34,828 bases of DNA from Streptomyces lushanensis (GTDB taxonomy: Bacteria; Actinomycetota; Actinomycetes; Streptomycetales; Streptomycetaceae): assembly GCF_001700515.1 (NCBI RefSeq), contig NZ_MAUD01000291.1, positions 1-34,828 on the forward strand. Direction: 5' to 3'. Shown in pieces: positions 1 through 7,058 of this stretch (positions are counted from its first letter, which is position 1; each line of letters starts with the position of its first letter). A model generated the notes under the pieces. It was not told where the DNA came from and searched no databases. It was given only the letters and a program-made list of their open reading frames with translations. The translations under genes were made by a program, and so were the position numbers.

Positions 1-2563
1 TCACCGGACCGGAGGAGGACGGGGCGGGGATGGGCCGGGGCGTGGTGCCGGTGAGGCTCCGGGTGAGCACCCCGAAGGAGACGCCGGTGGCGCCGCCGAC
101 GGCCTGGGTGGAGGCACGTATGTCCGAGCCGCGCTGGCCTTCCTTCGCGACGTTGAAGCCGCCGTCGGTGTTCTGCTGGGAGGCGAGGAACCCGAGGGCC
201 TTGGCGATCCGCGCGCTGTACCTGGGCGCGTCCAGGGAGAGCCCCTGGACCGCGAGCGCCGCGGAGTTCACCGAGTTGCCGGCCGCGCCGGGGAAGCCGC
301 CGTCCGGCAACTGCTCGCCCGCGATCCAGGCCAGAGCCTTGTCCACCCCGGTCCGGGCCTTCTCGTCCGCCACCAGGTCCAGGGTCATCGCGGCCATGGC
401 GGTGGAGTCGACGTCGGAGTCGCCCGTCGCCGGGATCAGGCTGGGCCAGGCGCCGGAGGGATGCTGGAGGCTCTCCAGGAACGCGACGGGCTCCCGGGCC
501 GCGTCCTTCTCCCCGGCCCTCAACTGGGCCAGCACGCCCAGGGACTGGGCGAAGACGGACGGGGCATAGGTGTAGGCGCCCTTGGCCGGGCAGCTCCGGT
601 CCGGTGCCCGGGACGGTGTCCGGCACACCGCGGTGCCGAGAGCGGCGATCAGGTCCCGGCCGCCGAAGTCGCGGGGGTCCCGGCCGACGGTCTCGGCGAG
701 GAGGGCGGTCTTGCCGATCGACCCGCCCGCGGCGTACTTGGTGCCGACGCTCGTCCAGTCGTGCACCGTACGGCCCTCGGGGTCCTCGCCGCCCTTGTCG
801 AGGAAGTCGACGACGGCGCGCAGGGCGTTGTTGTCGTGGCCGGTCGCGGCCAGGGCGAAGGCGCCGTCGATGGTGAGACCGAAGTCCGCCCGGCCGCCGC
901 CGGCCGTGTAGTACCGCCCCTGCTCGAGGTTCGCCGGGCTGGTCAGGTACGCGACGCCCTTCTTCAGGTCGGGGCCCGCGCCGGGCGCGGTGGGGGAAGG
1001 GGATGCCGGCGGGGACGTCGGCGGCTCGCTCGGTCCGGGCCGCTCGGTGGTCAGGTCGACCAGGCTGGTGTCCGCGCCGGCGAGTACGGCGGGGGCGGTC
1101 GGATAGAGGGCCGCGTCCGAGGCCCCTTCCTCGAATCCGAAGCCCCCGTCCGGGAGTTGCTGTGTGGAGAGCCAGGAGACGGCGGCGTCCGCCTGGGCCG
1201 TGTCGCCGAGGACGCGCAGCGCCTGGGCCGCGTAGGCCGTGGCGGTCACGCCGGCGGTGGCGGAGCCCGTGTAGCCGGGGAAACCGCCGTCCTGGCGCTG
1301 GGTCTTCTTCAGATACGCGCGGGCCTTGGCGACGGCGTCGGCCTGGCCGCCCGCCTTGTTCAGGACGAGAGCGACAAGACCGGTGGTGGCCGGATCGCCG
1401 TCGCAGTACTCGCCGGGACGGATCAGGATGCTGGTGATTCCGCCGTCCCGGCACTGGAGCTGGGTCAGCCGCTCCACGGTCCCGGCCGGGGGCCGGACAC
1501 CGCCGCGCACCACAGCCAGTACGGCCAGTGCCTGCCCGTCGGCGTACGAGGCGCCGACGAAGTCGCCCTTGGCCGTGCAGCCCGGTGTCGGACCGCCGGA
1601 CTCGGGGCCGGCCGCGCAGACGTTCTTCACCAGATCGCCGAGCAGGTCATGGCCTCCGAAGGCACGCGGGTCGCCTTCGGTGATCTCGGCGAGCAGGGCC
1701 AGGCGGGCGGCGGCGGGCGCGTCCGGCGGGGCGTCCGCGCCGCCGGGGTAGGCGTAGACGTCGGTATGGGCCGTGAGGAACGCCGTGATCTTGTCGAGGG
1801 TCGCGCTCCTGCCGCCGGACGCGGCGAGGGCGTAGGCGGCCTCGGTCGTCAGCGGATGGTTCGGGCTGTCGGCGCCCTCGTCGACGATCCGCTCGCCGTC
1901 CGTGAGCCGGCCCGTCAGCCACCGGGCGGCGGCGGGGACATCCACCTCTCCCGCGGGAAGTGTCGGGGGGCCGCTGGGCTCGGGCGTGCCGCCGCCGGCG
2001 GCACGCACCTGGTCGGGAGTGAAGGTGGGCCTGCCGGTGGTGCCGCCGACGTCCGTGCCGCCGAACACCCACGCGTCGACATCGCCCGCCCCGGGCCTGC
2101 GGTCCATGGCCCCGAGCGGGCTGTAGGACCACTCGTCCTGTCCGGGCGAGGCGATCCAGTACGACCAGTAGGCGGTGGCCTGGGGGGTCAGTACGCAGTC
2201 CTCCTTGTCCGGAGTCGGGTACTCCGTACCGGAGTTGAAGGATCCGGAACCGATGCGGCAGATGAAGGCGGGACCGTCGTGCTCGGTGCCCGCCGTGGTG
2301 AACCCGCCCTCGTGGAGGAGTTCGTAGCCGGTGGTGGGGGTGGTGTCGCAGCCCCGCTGGACCGTGCCGCCGAAGGGCCCGAAGTCGACGGCGACGATCG
2401 CGCCCCTGGTGGCCGTGCAGTCCCCGACGGGGTCCGCCGACGCGGGGGTTGTTCCCGTGACGAACGCCACGGCGGCGCCGAGGACGAGAAGGGCCGCCGA
2501 TATCAGCGACAGCAGTCTTCGGTGTCCCGTACGCCGGTCTGCTTGCTGTGCGGTCCCCACCAC
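1..2563 (-). CDS. Secreted DUF4430-like / terpenoid-cyclase-fold repeat protein, B12-riboswitch controlled (3' end missing)
   Basis: The frame is open from GTG at 2563 (or the adjacent GTG at 2560, both behind a GAGGGG ribosome site) to the window edge, 854 codons without a stop. A Sec signal is visible: an RRTGHRRLLSL basic end, a hydrophobic stretch near residues 20-38, and cleavage about ASA-DP at 44. Residues about 50-160 form a beta domain of the DUF4430/transcobalamin-C type (AFICRIG, YWSYWIASPG, WSYSPLGA, GDVDAWVFG). Two barrel-like repeat blocks follow (about 186-490 and 520-830), with DGGF/DGGI repeat motifs (QDGGFPGY, PDGGFGFE, PDGGFPGA, TDGGFNVA), separated by a Pro/Ser linker. A second Pro/Ser stretch at the edge suggests a linker to a wall or membrane anchor. 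The cobalamin riboswitch upstream suggests a surface or extracellular role in B12 capture, which is inference. The fold resembles squalene cyclases but I see no cyclase DxDD motif. Confidence 0.8.
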   Translation of the reverse strand, partial: MVGTAQQADRRTGHRRLLSLISAALLVLGAAVAFVTGTTPASADPVGDCTATRGAIVAVDFGPFGGTVQRGCDTTPTTGYELLHEGGFTTAGTEHDGPAFICRIGSGSFNSGTEYPTPDKEDCVLTPQATAYWSYWIASPGQDEWSYSPLGAMDRRPGAGDVDAWVFGGTDVGGTTGRPTFTPDQVRAAGGGTPEPSGPPTLPAGEVDVPAAARWLTGRLTDGERIVDEGADSPNHPLTTEAAYALAASGGRSATLDKITAFLTAHTDVYAYPGGADAPPDAPAAARLALLAEITEGDPRAFGGHDLLGDLVKNVCAAGPESGGPTPGCTAKGDFVGASYADGQALAVLAVVRGGVRPPAGTVERLTQLQCRDGGITSILIRPGEYCDGDPATTGLVALVLNKAGGQADAVAKARAYLKKTQRQDGGFPGYTGSATAGVTATAYAAQALRVLGDTAQADAAVSWLSTQQLPDGGFGFEEGASDAALYPTAPAVLAGADTSLVDLTTERPGPSEPPTSPPASPSPTAPGAGPDLKKGVAYLTSPANLEQGRYYTAGGGRADFGLTIDGAFALAATGHDNNALRAVVDFLDKGGEDPEGRTVHDWTSVGTKYAAGGSIGKTALLAETVGRDPRDFGGRDLIAALGTAVCRTPSRAPDRSCPAKGAYTYAPSVFAQSLGVLAQLRAGEKDAAREPVAFLESLQHPSGAWPSLIPATGDSDVDSTAMAAMTLDLVADEKARTGVDKALAWIAGEQLPDGGFPGAAGNSVNSAALAVQGLSLDAPRYSARIAKALGFLASQQNTDGGFNVAKEGQRGSDIRASTQAVGGATGVSFGVLTRSLTGTTPRPIPAPSSSGPV

Positions 2564-2599
2564 GGCCCCTCGTGTCGTCCGGGCGGCTCGCGCGTGGCG

Positions 2600-2668
2600 A
2601 AAAGACCCCGCCGCACGGCGTGTTCCGTGGGGAGGCCGATCGAACCACGCCGTAGTCCGCGACGGCGT
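2600..2668 (-). promoter_or_regulatory. Expression platform: terminator with competing antiterminator hairpins
   Basis: On the minus strand, downstream of the riboswitch, three mutually exclusive pairings can be drawn. 2662-2668 pairs with 2647-2653 (7 bp, 9-nt loop). 2646-2653 pairs with 2615-2622 (8 bp). A terminator stem pairs 2614-2618 with 2625-2629, plus outer C/G pairs (2606-2609 with 2630-2632), and is followed by the transcript run TCTTTT (2605-2600). A U-run is uncommon in Streptomyces terminators. This fits B12-dependent premature termination before the GTG start at 2563. The pairings are seen in the sequence; the mechanism is inferred. Confidence 0.6.
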
Positions 2669-2673
2669 CTCTC

Positions 2674-2784
2674 GCTGATCCACTGCTCCAGGCATTCCGG
2701 CTCGCCCGGGCTGCGCCGGGCCTACGGTTGCGGGTCAGCGCCGGATTCCGACCGGCTTCCCCTGGGGCTGTTTGCTTATCAGCC
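2674..2784 (-). promoter_or_regulatory. Cobalamin riboswitch (short form) for the gene at 1-2563
   Basis: Read on the minus strand it contains the B12-box landmarks in order: GGGGAAGCCGGTCGGAATCC, then GCTGACCCGCAACCGT, then GAGCCGGAATGCCTGG. The ends pair as P1: GCTGAT (2783-2778) with ATCAGC (2679-2674). At about 110 nt it belongs to the short (class II-like) cobalamin aptamers. It lies 111 nt upstream of the GTG start and feeds into the terminator/antiterminator at 2600-2668. Confidence 0.9.
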
Positions 2785-2902
2785 GGATTGGAACACGCCT
2801 GTGAAGACAGCGTCAAGGAGGCATGAACCGCGTCAGCCCCTCCTGCGGCCGGCGGCGGCCGTGGCGTCTGGCGGACCGGTGATCCCTCGGGTAGCGTCCG
2901 GG

Positions 2903-2999
2903 GCTGCCATGTGGGGGAACCCGGTGCGAATCCGGGGCTGACGCGCAGCGGTATGGGACGGCAGGGGGCCGTTCCGAGCCCGAATGCCCATACGGCAGC
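2903..2999 (+). promoter_or_regulatory. Cobalamin riboswitch (short form) for the gene at 3110
   Basis: The plus strand shows GGGGGAACCCGGTGCGAATC, GGCTGACGCGCAGCGGTATG and CGAGCCCGAATGCCCATAC in the order expected of a cobalamin aptamer. P1 closes between GCTGCC (2903-2908) and GGCAGC (2994-2999). Downstream, TGCTCC (3053-3058) can pair with GGAGCA (3100-3105), which covers the Shine-Dalgarno AGGAG of the gene at 3110. That suggests translational control here rather than termination. Confidence 0.88.
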
Positions 3000-3109
3000 G
3001 AGTCCCAGGAAGCCGTACCACGCGTTCGGACGGCGGCCCCGCCCGTCTCCGGTGCTCCGGCCGCGAGGACGGCGTGCCCGGCCGGCGTCCCTCATCCCAG
3101 GAGCAGGCC

Positions 3110-4522
3110 ATGTCCCGTTCTCTCACCTCCCGCCGCATCGCTCTCGCCGTCCCCGCGGCGCTGGGGGCTCTCGCGCTGACGGTGCTGCCCGCCGCCGCGA
3201 CCTCCACTCCCGCGCAGATCGCCACCTCGAAGACCAACGGTGTCGCCTACCTCAAGTCGCTCCAGGCCGCCGACGGTTCTTACGCGGGCGCCGGTCTGTC
3301 CAACGAGTGGGCGTTCAGCGCCCTCGCCGCCGCCGGCACGGCCGCCGTGGACGTCACCCCGGGCGCAGACGTCACCAAGAACGCCCGTACCGTCTACCGC
3401 AATCTCCTGTCCACGGCCGGCTGGCCGTCCGCCTCACCCGTGGTCACCGACTACGAACGCGGCACGCTCAACGCCTACGCGGCCGGGATCGACCCCGCGC
3501 GCGTGTCCGCCTCCCGCAATCTCATCGCGAACATCTACGGCTACTGGCAGACGGCGGAGGCCGGTTACTTCGGGCCGTCGGCCAACTACAACGGCACGGT
3601 CTTCGCCGCGCTCGCCCTCGGCGGGGCCAGAACGCAGTCGGGCGCCCAGCGGGTGCCCCAGGCCCTCCTGGACGCTATGGTCACCCGGATACGGGCCAAC
3701 CAGCACAACGACGGCGGGTGGAACTACAGCAAGGCCGAGGGCAACCCGGCCCAGCTGGCCGCCGTGAGCGACATCGACATGACCGGCGCGTCCATGGCCG
3801 CCCTCTGCGCCTCCGGAGTGCCCAACACCGACTCGGACATCACCCAGGCCAAGGCATTCCTCAAGAGCAAACTCGTCAACAACTCCGGCGCCTTCAACGC
3901 CGTGTTCGGTGCCAACACCGATTCCAACGGCTGGGCCGTCTCCGGGCTCAACGCCTGCGGCATCAACCCGCAGACCGGCGACTTCCTCACTCCCCTGGGC
4001 AGGACCCCGGTGAACTTCCTGATCGCCCAGCAGTTCAACCCCGGCGGCGGCTTCCGCTACCTCCCCGGTGACACCTCCCCCTCCGCCTACGCGTCCATCG
4101 ACGGACTGCGCGCGGTGGCGGGCGGCGGCTTCACCTCCGCCCCTCCCGTCCCCGTCACCGCCGGCGCCCCGCAGTGGGCCGCCCAGAGCACCTTCACCGC
4201 CGGTACGGCGACCACGCTGGGCGTCACGGTCGACGACGGCGCGGGCGGACTCAAGGTCTGCTCCGTGGCCTTCACCCCCACGGGCACCACGGCCACCCTC
4301 GGCGACATCCTGACGGCCGCCACCACCGCCGCCACCCCGGCCGGCTGCGTGACAAGCGTCACCCCGTCGTCCGGGACGGGCACCATCACCGCGATCAACG
4401 GCAAGGCCAACAGCGGAACTTCGACCTGGAAGGTCGGCGTCGACGGCTCCGCCTTCGCGGGCGCGGCCCGCGACAAGGTGATCAACACGGGCGACACGAT
4501 CGCCCTGCGCTGGGGCGCCTGA
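3110..4522 (+). CDS. Secreted transcobalamin/intrinsic-factor-like protein (alpha-barrel + DUF4430)
   Basis: This is a 470-residue secreted protein. The ATG at 3110 is chosen because AGGAG lies 8 nt upstream and the N-terminus is a signal peptide (SRRIALAVPAALGALALTVL, cleavage near AAA-TS at about 31). Residues about 35-345 are alpha-hairpin repeats of the prenyltransferase/squalene-oxidase-like barrel (YLKSLQAADGSY, NQHNDGGWNYS, FNPGGGFRYL). Residues about 375-470 form a DUF4430/transcobalamin-C beta domain (TLGVTVDDGAGG, ATLGDILTAA, GTITAINGKA, STWKVGVDG, GDTIALRWG). Barrel followed by beta domain is the layout of intrinsic factor and transcobalamin, which hold B12 between the two. The cobalamin riboswitch just upstream supports B12 binding or capture. 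The domains and riboswitch are seen; ligand binding is inferred. No anchor is visible, so it is probably released or cell-associated through a partner. Confidence 0.85.
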   Translation: MSRSLTSRRIALAVPAALGALALTVLPAAATSTPAQIATSKTNGVAYLKSLQAADGSYAGAGLSNEWAFSALAAAGTAAVDVTPGADVTKNARTVYRNLLSTAGWPSASPVVTDYERGTLNAYAAGIDPARVSASRNLIANIYGYWQTAEAGYFGPSANYNGTVFAALALGGARTQSGAQRVPQALLDAMVTRIRANQHNDGGWNYSKAEGNPAQLAAVSDIDMTGASMAALCASGVPNTDSDITQAKAFLKSKLVNNSGAFNAVFGANTDSNGWAVSGLNACGINPQTGDFLTPLGRTPVNFLIAQQFNPGGGFRYLPGDTSPSAYASIDGLRAVAGGGFTSAPPVPVTAGAPQWAAQSTFTAGTATTLGVTVDDGAGGLKVCSVAFTPTGTTATLGDILTAATTAATPAGCVTSVTPSSGTGTITAINGKANSGTSTWKVGVDGSAFAGAARDKVINTGDTIALRWGA

Positions 4523-4532
4523 CCCTCCCGGG

Positions 4533-4567
4533 TGCGGGTCCGCGCCGTACGACGGCACGGACCCGCA
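4533..4567. terminator. Bidirectional hairpin terminator between convergent genes
   Basis: An interrupted inverted repeat: arms TGCGGGTCCG (4533-4542) and CGGACCCGCA (4558-4567), one mismatch, then GCCGT/ACGGC with a 3-nt loop. It lies 10 nt after the stop at 4522 and before the convergent stop at 4619, so it probably serves both genes. Confidence 0.75.
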
Positions 4568-4618
4568 TCCGCGGCTTCTCAGTGGAGCGCGGACCCGGCG
4601 CTCCTCCCCCGGCAGTCC

Positions 4619-5107
4619 CTAGAAGGCGGTCCAGGTGAACGCCACCCGGTCACCGGCGTTCAGCTTGAACTGGCAGCCGCCCACCGGTGTGGGCGTGCCG
4701 TTCACGGAGATGTTCCAGTAGGCCACTCCCCCACCGCTGACCTGCTTGATGGTGTCGACGGAGAAGTCGTCGAAGGACGCGTACCAGGTGCCGTCCCAGG
4801 TGAAGCCCCGCTCGCGGGCGGCGTCGTCGAGCGCGGCGGTCGGGGTGGGCACCGCGGTCGCGTTCGCGCCACCGTTGGTCCCGTCGCAGGTGTGCGTACC
4901 GCCGGTGGCGGTGGTGACGTCGTGTCCCTTCGTCCTGATCTTCCCCTTGAACAGCAGCCCGTCGGGGCCCTGGACCGTGAGAGAGACCTTGACGGGCGCG
5001 CTCGTCCCGGGGACGGGCTGGGCCTGGGCGACAGCGGGCGCGCCGACGAGGGCGAGACCGAGGGCTGCCGTGGTGAGCACGGTGCGAAGGGCAAAGGGCT
5101 GGCGCAT
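4619..5107 (-). CDS. Secreted single-domain DUF4430 protein
   Basis: A 162-residue secreted protein with ATG at 5107 behind AGGAAGG. The signal peptide runs to about residue 30 (TVLTTAALGLALVGAPAVAQAQ). The rest is one transcobalamin-C/DUF4430-type beta domain: VKVSLTVQGPDGLLFKG, then TTATGGTHTCDGTNGG, GFTWDGTWYASFDDF, GVAYWNISVNGT and LNAGDRVAFTW. Three cysteines remain in the mature part as printed here (THTCDG, GGCQF and none elsewhere that is obvious), so one disulfide is possible. It faces the barrel-DUF4430 gene at 3110 tail to tail and resembles that protein's C-terminal domain without the barrel. A role alongside it in B12 binding is inferred from context only; I found no convincing riboswitch upstream of this gene. 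Confidence 0.8.
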   Translation of the reverse strand: MRQPFALRTVLTTAALGLALVGAPAVAQAQPVPGTSAPVKVSLTVQGPDGLLFKGKIRTKGHDVTTATGGTHTCDGTNGGANATAVPTPTAALDDAARERGFTWDGTWYASFDDFSVDTIKQVSGGGVAYWNISVNGTPTPVGGCQFKLNAGDRVAFTWTAF

Positions 5108-5357
5108 GGACGGCCTTCCTGGGCGAAGCGGGTTGCGGTCAGTCGCGCGCCTTCAATTGTCACTGCGGTTTCAGTCCGAAGCAGGGGGATCCTAGGGCGC
5201 GACGGAGAAGGTCCGCCAGGGGGCACACGCGCTGCCCCGCCCGGCCGGGCCACACGGCGGTCCGGCCACCGCGGCGGTCCGGCGTCGGCGTGGCGGCGTG
5301 GCGTTGCGCGACAGGGGGGCCGTGGCGTGGCACGCGTGGCGTACGGCCGGGTGGCTG

Positions 5358-6041
5358 TCACGCTCCCGTGCGGTACGCCTCCAGCCGGTCGGCCAGTTCT
5401 GTGGGGTGACCGAGCATGGGGCAGTGGTCGCCGGGCAGTTCGTCGGGGGTGATCCCGAGGCGTTCCCGCACGATCCGGCGCATGTACGCGGCGGGGAAGA
5501 AGCGGTCGTCCCGGGACAGGAGGAACCTCGTGGGCACATTCGGCCAGGCGGCCAGTGGCCATGGCTTCATGAACGGGGTGGCCGACTGCGCGCGCGTGTG
5601 GTTCTTGACCTCGGCGGCCAGCGCGGGCGGGGTGTCATGGTGGAACAGGGCGGTGTCGTCGGCGTCGTCGGGACCCCGGCAGTCGCGTTCGTCCTGTTCG
5701 CGCCTGGCCTGCTCGTAGCCCGTGTTGGCCCACCACTGGCCCGGGCTCTCGCCCGGGGCCGGGATCTGTGCCTGCACCATCACCAGCAGGTCCACTGGCA
5801 CCCGGTCGCACACCAGCGGGGCGGTGAACCCACCGAAGGAATGCGCCACCACGATCAGGTCGGCGCGATCACCGACGGCGCCGACCACGGTGTCGGCGTA
5901 CTCGGCCAGCCCGGCCGAGTCGTCGTCGCACGGCAGGTCCACCGCCACCACGTCATGGCCGCGCCCGCGCAGCTCGCCCTCCAGCAGGTGCCAGTACCAC
6001 GGGCCTGACGCGGCACCGGGAATCAGCACATACGTAGCCAT
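5358..6041 (-). CDS. Alpha/beta hydrolase (esterase-like)
   Basis: A 227-residue cytoplasmic alpha/beta hydrolase. The ATG at 6041 (MATYVLIPGA) is preceded by GAAGGGG; longer in-frame starts upstream would run through the neighbouring PRC-barrel gene. The nucleophile elbow VVAHSFGGF gives Ser68. LLSRDDRFFP supplies the acid (Asp178/179) and PGDHCPMLGHP the likely catalytic His206. The oxyanion region is the HG-type loop IPGAASGPWYW. The family resembles the EstC/salicylate-esterase-like hydrolases (ADGKP-type end, HCPMLGHP), which act on small esters. The substrate is unknown. It lies 83 nt downstream of the PRC-barrel gene on the same strand and may share its transcript. Confidence 0.85.
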   Translation of the reverse strand: MATYVLIPGAASGPWYWHLLEGELRGRGHDVVAVDLPCDDDSAGLAEYADTVVGAVGDRADLIVVAHSFGGFTAPLVCDRVPVDLLVMVQAQIPAPGESPGQWWANTGYEQARREQDERDCRGPDDADDTALFHHDTPPALAAEVKNHTRAQSATPFMKPWPLAAWPNVPTRFLLSRDDRFFPAAYMRRIVRERLGITPDELPGDHCPMLGHPTELADRLEAYRTGA

Positions 6042-6124
6042 CGTCAGTGACCCCTTCGGTAGCGAACCGCGCACTCTACCTCCCCGGCACCCTGCGGATC
6101 TCTCGGCCCCGCAGTGCGGTTCGG

Positions 6125-6487
6125 TCAGCGCTGGTGGCTTCCGTAGTAGCCGCTGATCTTGTCGTGATAGCCCGCGTCCCCGTTGTGCTTGTCCTTGTCG
6201 TACTCGGGAGCGTTCTTGATCTGTTCCATGGTCCGGTCGATGTAGATCCTCTCCTCGGCCGTGTCGATGCCGCTGACAAGACCGGCGGGCAGCAGGACAT
6301 GCTTGCCGAAGATCCATACACCGGTGTCGACCACGATGTGCGCGGCGCCGACGTCGTCGGAGTGCTTGTCGACCTTGCCGATGCTCCCGTCGGTCGCCTC
6401 GACCTTGTAACCGACCAGGCTGCTCCCGGCGGTGTGACCGGTCGTCGGCTGGTAGCCCCACATGGCCGCGCTCATATCCGCACTCAT
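6125..6487 (-). CDS. PRC-barrel domain protein
   Basis: A 120-residue protein with ATG at 6487 and a strong AAGGAGG site. Residues about 20-95 form a PRC-barrel (SLVGYKVEATDGSIGKVD, AHIVVDTGVWIFGKHVLLPA, VSGIDTAEERIYID), a small beta fold found in photosynthetic reaction centre H subunits, RimM and many stress-linked actinobacterial proteins. The C-terminal part is hydrophilic and Tyr/Gly/His-rich (GDAGYHDKISGYYGSHQR). There is no signal or membrane segment. Stand-alone PRC-barrel proteins are common near stress genes in Streptomyces, but their molecular role is not known. A GGGTAC hexamer at 6599-6594 upstream could be part of a SigB-type promoter, though no well spaced -35 was found. Confidence 0.85.
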   Translation of the reverse strand: MSADMSAAMWGYQPTTGHTAGSSLVGYKVEATDGSIGKVDKHSDDVGAAHIVVDTGVWIFGKHVLLPAGLVSGIDTAEERIYIDRTMEQIKNAPEYDKDKHNGDAGYHDKISGYYGSHQR

Positions 6488-6639
6488 GAAATACCTCCTT
6501 CAGTAGCGATTCCAGGCCGGAATACATCTTCACGGCCGGGCTTCTCCGAACTGTTCACAGGCTTCGTGTGCCCGCCGTCCCCGGCCGTATTCAGTACCCG
6601 GTGCGGGCGTCGCCCGAATGCCCTCGCGCCGGAACGTAC

Positions 6640-6689
6640 AGAAGGGTGGGGTGGGCCCGGACGGTCGTCCGGGCCCACCCCACCCTTCT
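6640..6689. terminator. Perfect 24-bp inverted repeat, probable strong terminator
   Basis: The arms 6640-6663 and 6666-6689 are perfectly complementary over 24 bp, with only GT between them. The arm begins AGAAGGGTGGGGTGGGCCCG. It lies 19 nt beyond the stop of the small hydrophobic-protein gene (6708) and before the promoter region of the PRC-barrel gene, so it most likely terminates the former. Confidence 0.85.
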
Positions 6690-6707
6690 CACGGTCGGAC
6701 AGTGCGT

Positions 6708-6878
6708 CTACCAGCGGTACCAGCGGCTTCGCCGGCCACCGGTGGCTGCGGGGCGAATCACGAATCCGAGCAGCCAGACGACAAGAATAATGACCGCGAT
6801 CCACCACAGGGCCTTGAGCGCGAAGCCCGCGCCGAAAAGGATCAGGGCGAGCAGAAGAACGAGAAGCAGGGGAACCAT
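6708..6878 (-). CDS. Small hydrophobic membrane protein
   Basis: A 56-residue membrane protein. The ATG at 6878 is preferred over a start at 6935 because GGAGG lies about 9 nt upstream and the protein then starts directly with the first membrane helix. Two hydrophobic segments are separated by a short turn: PLLLVLLLALILFGAGFAL and LWWIAVIILVVWLLGFVI. The C-terminus is basic and aromatic (GGRRSRWYRW), probably cytoplasmic. Proteins of this size and sequence type are widespread in Streptomyces, annotated only as hydrophobic protein. The function is unknown. Confidence 0.8.
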   Translation of the reverse strand: MVPLLLVLLLALILFGAGFALKALWWIAVIILVVWLLGFVIRPAATGGRRSRWYRW

Positions 6879-7004
6879 GGTTATCAACCTCCAGGAGACC
6901 GTGTGCCCTGAAGTTCCCCCGCCATGCGTTCGCATCTCATGCCGGCGCTTCCTGTTTCCGGATACGCGATTACCGGGAAACCGGCGACGGGCGCGGGCCC
7001 GGGG

Positions 7005-7053
7005 TGCGGATGCGGATGCGGCCTGCGGGTGTGGATGTGGATGTGGATGTGGA
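7005..7053 (+). repeat. Hexamer-type simple repeat
   Basis: TGCGGA occurs in tandem from 7005, then GTGGAT is repeated three times plus a partial unit (7031-7053). The tract is just outside the 3' end of the response regulator gene (stop at 7059) and upstream of the small hydrophobic-protein gene. It is probably replication slippage; no function is evident. Confidence 0.7.
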
Positions 7054-7058
7054 GATCG

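Noticed and set aside
461-2941. Long plus-strand reading frame over the left gene
   Set aside because: Arg/Gly/Ala-rich translation without family features; it mirrors the minus-strand gene that has a signal peptide, repeats and a riboswitch.
5108-5357. Possible fourth cobalamin riboswitch upstream of the gene at 4619-5107 (CTGACCGCAACCC on the minus strand)
   Set aside because: Only one B12-box-like piece is present; the GGAA-CCGGTGCGAATCC element and a closing P1 stem are missing.
6594-6599. GGGTAC as a SigB-type -10 for the PRC-barrel gene
   Set aside because: No GTTT-type -35 at 14-16 nt spacing, so it is mentioned only as a possibility in the gene entry.
7005-7053. CRISPR-like repeat
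   Set aside because: Units are only 6 nt with no spacers; it is a simple repeat.
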